From the NCBI RefSeq assembly GCF_024362695.1, contig NC_065404.1, positions 5,372,604 to 5,436,603 on the forward strand: 64,000 nucleotides of DNA. Reading direction: 5' to 3'. The notes below the pieces were generated by a model that was not told the DNA's origin, did not search any database, and was given only the letters and a program-made list of their open reading frames with translations. Shown here one piece after another: positions 63,180 through 64,000 of the stretch (position 1 is the first letter of the stretch; each line of letters begins with the position of its first letter). Origin of the DNA: Pectinophora gossypiella. Lineage: Eukaryota > Arthropoda > Insecta > Lepidoptera > Gelechiidae. A program made the translations under genes and the position numbers.

Positions 63180-63315
63180 TCGGACTTTTGGATGGCGTGC
63201 GTGGGGTCGAAACCAACACGTAGACTCCCCTTAACTAGGATCGAAGCAAACGGTATTCCATAATCTCTGCTTATCTTGGTGGGAAATAGGCGTGAATGTT
63301 AAAAAGTATGTATGT
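63180..63315 (+). mobile_element. Family H fragment fused to LINE family L 3' end
   Basis: 63180-63237: CGGACTTTTGGATGGCGTGC, GTGGGGTCGAAACCAACACG. 63238-63315: GATCGAAGCAAACGGTATTC, AATCTCTGCTTATCTTGGTG, GGAAATAGGCGTGAATG, then a (TATG) tail. This gives the uninverted order of L. Confidence 0.78.
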
Positions 63316-64000
63316 TAAAAAGAAATGATATTACATAATGATAAAAAGAAACTTTAAACAATACAATGCAAAACATTTGACTCAAACAATGATTTCCTTC
63401 AACACTTAAAATTCAATTAAGTACCTAATCGTTCGAATTTATGATCCATAGATGTATAATTTGTTGTAAAACAATAAATTTGTGAAATATTTGAAGTACC
63501 AGTACCAGTACAGAATAAATAATAGTACTACGGTACCAGGCAATTATCGGCAAGCAGGAAGGTGAAACTGGAAATTAGAATTTTAAACGCTTAATAAGAG
63601 TTTAGCTGGGCTCGGTAAACTATCATTATAACGACAAATAATTATAACAGTACTAGTATACTCATGTTATGTATAGTATGTAAGATACGACATGTGCCAC
63701 GAGTAATATGATATGTGTTAGTACAGTTTTATTACGACAGTTGGCTCGACCATTATATACGACGATACGCCTCACCTATCATGTATGTCTAACAGAAAAC
63801 CCATACCTAGTTTTTTTTTCATAATTTCTAATGGGATGCAAGCTGTATCTTTCTTTGCGTCACAAAGAGATGACTGTGGAAGTATGGATGAAGACGCTGA
63901 TGCAAGATATCGTTGAAGGCCACATGCGTGTTTGTAAGAGCATTGTTTTGCTTTGGATGTTACGAAACTTCATCTTACATTTAGCCTACTTTTATAAATG
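63316..64000. other. AT-rich intergenic sequence
   Basis: Nothing assigned to the right edge. Confidence 0.45.

Overview
The window looks like a piece of a lepidopteran (moth or butterfly) genome. The base composition is AT-rich, and the sequence is crowded with repeat types common in Lepidoptera: tRNA-headed SINEs, palindromic MITEs, 5'-truncated LINEs ending in short microsatellites, and decayed LINE reverse transcriptases. No bacterial or viral gene organisation is present. The species cannot be named from the sequence alone.

One host gene can be supported. It lies on the minus strand and encodes a CRAL-TRIO (Sec14-like) lipid-transfer protein of the alpha-tocopherol-transfer-protein/clavesin type. 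Exons were assembled by eye from splice sites, reading phase and family resemblance. A first coding exon sits at 50332-50389. Core exons follow at 9894-10073, 5200-5294 and 2353-2506. The phases agree at every junction (1, 1, 0, then 1 leaving the window) and together give 162 codons. The rest of the CRAL-TRIO domain lies beyond the left edge. The first intron is then about 40 kb and made almost entirely of transposable elements. Two further short ATG exons, at 17458-17467 and 53430-53445, also end in phase 1 beside GC-rich, TATA-containing sequence, so they may be alternative promoters. Exon 2353-2506 is squeezed between two truncated SINEs; the target duplication of one begins at intron position +3.

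The rest is mobile DNA. Three LTR elements have both LTRs and target-site duplications. (1) 5987-8622 has identical 297-bp LTRs, almost no coding capacity and an internal minisatellite. (2) 47237-47737 is a 501-bp miniature element with a gag-start/integrase-tail fusion ORF, inserted inside a SINE. (3) 57952-60570 has identical 205-bp LTRs, a perfect tRNA-Pro primer site and an intact gag-protease ORF, but has lost reverse transcriptase and nearly all of integrase.

Families are named here by letters. SINE A and SINE B have tRNA heads. SINE C has a tRNA-like head joined to a 5S-rRNA-like segment. D is a 546-bp retroposon ending in the same 3' sequence as an RTE-like LINE. I, J and L share a (TATG)n-type 3' end. 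G, H, K, M, Q, R, S, U and W are LINE-3'-end-like or unclassified repeats; P is unclassified. E, N, O, X, Y, Z and the 57-kb hairpin are MITE or foldback elements. Several nests, with exact target-site duplications, give a relative order of insertion.
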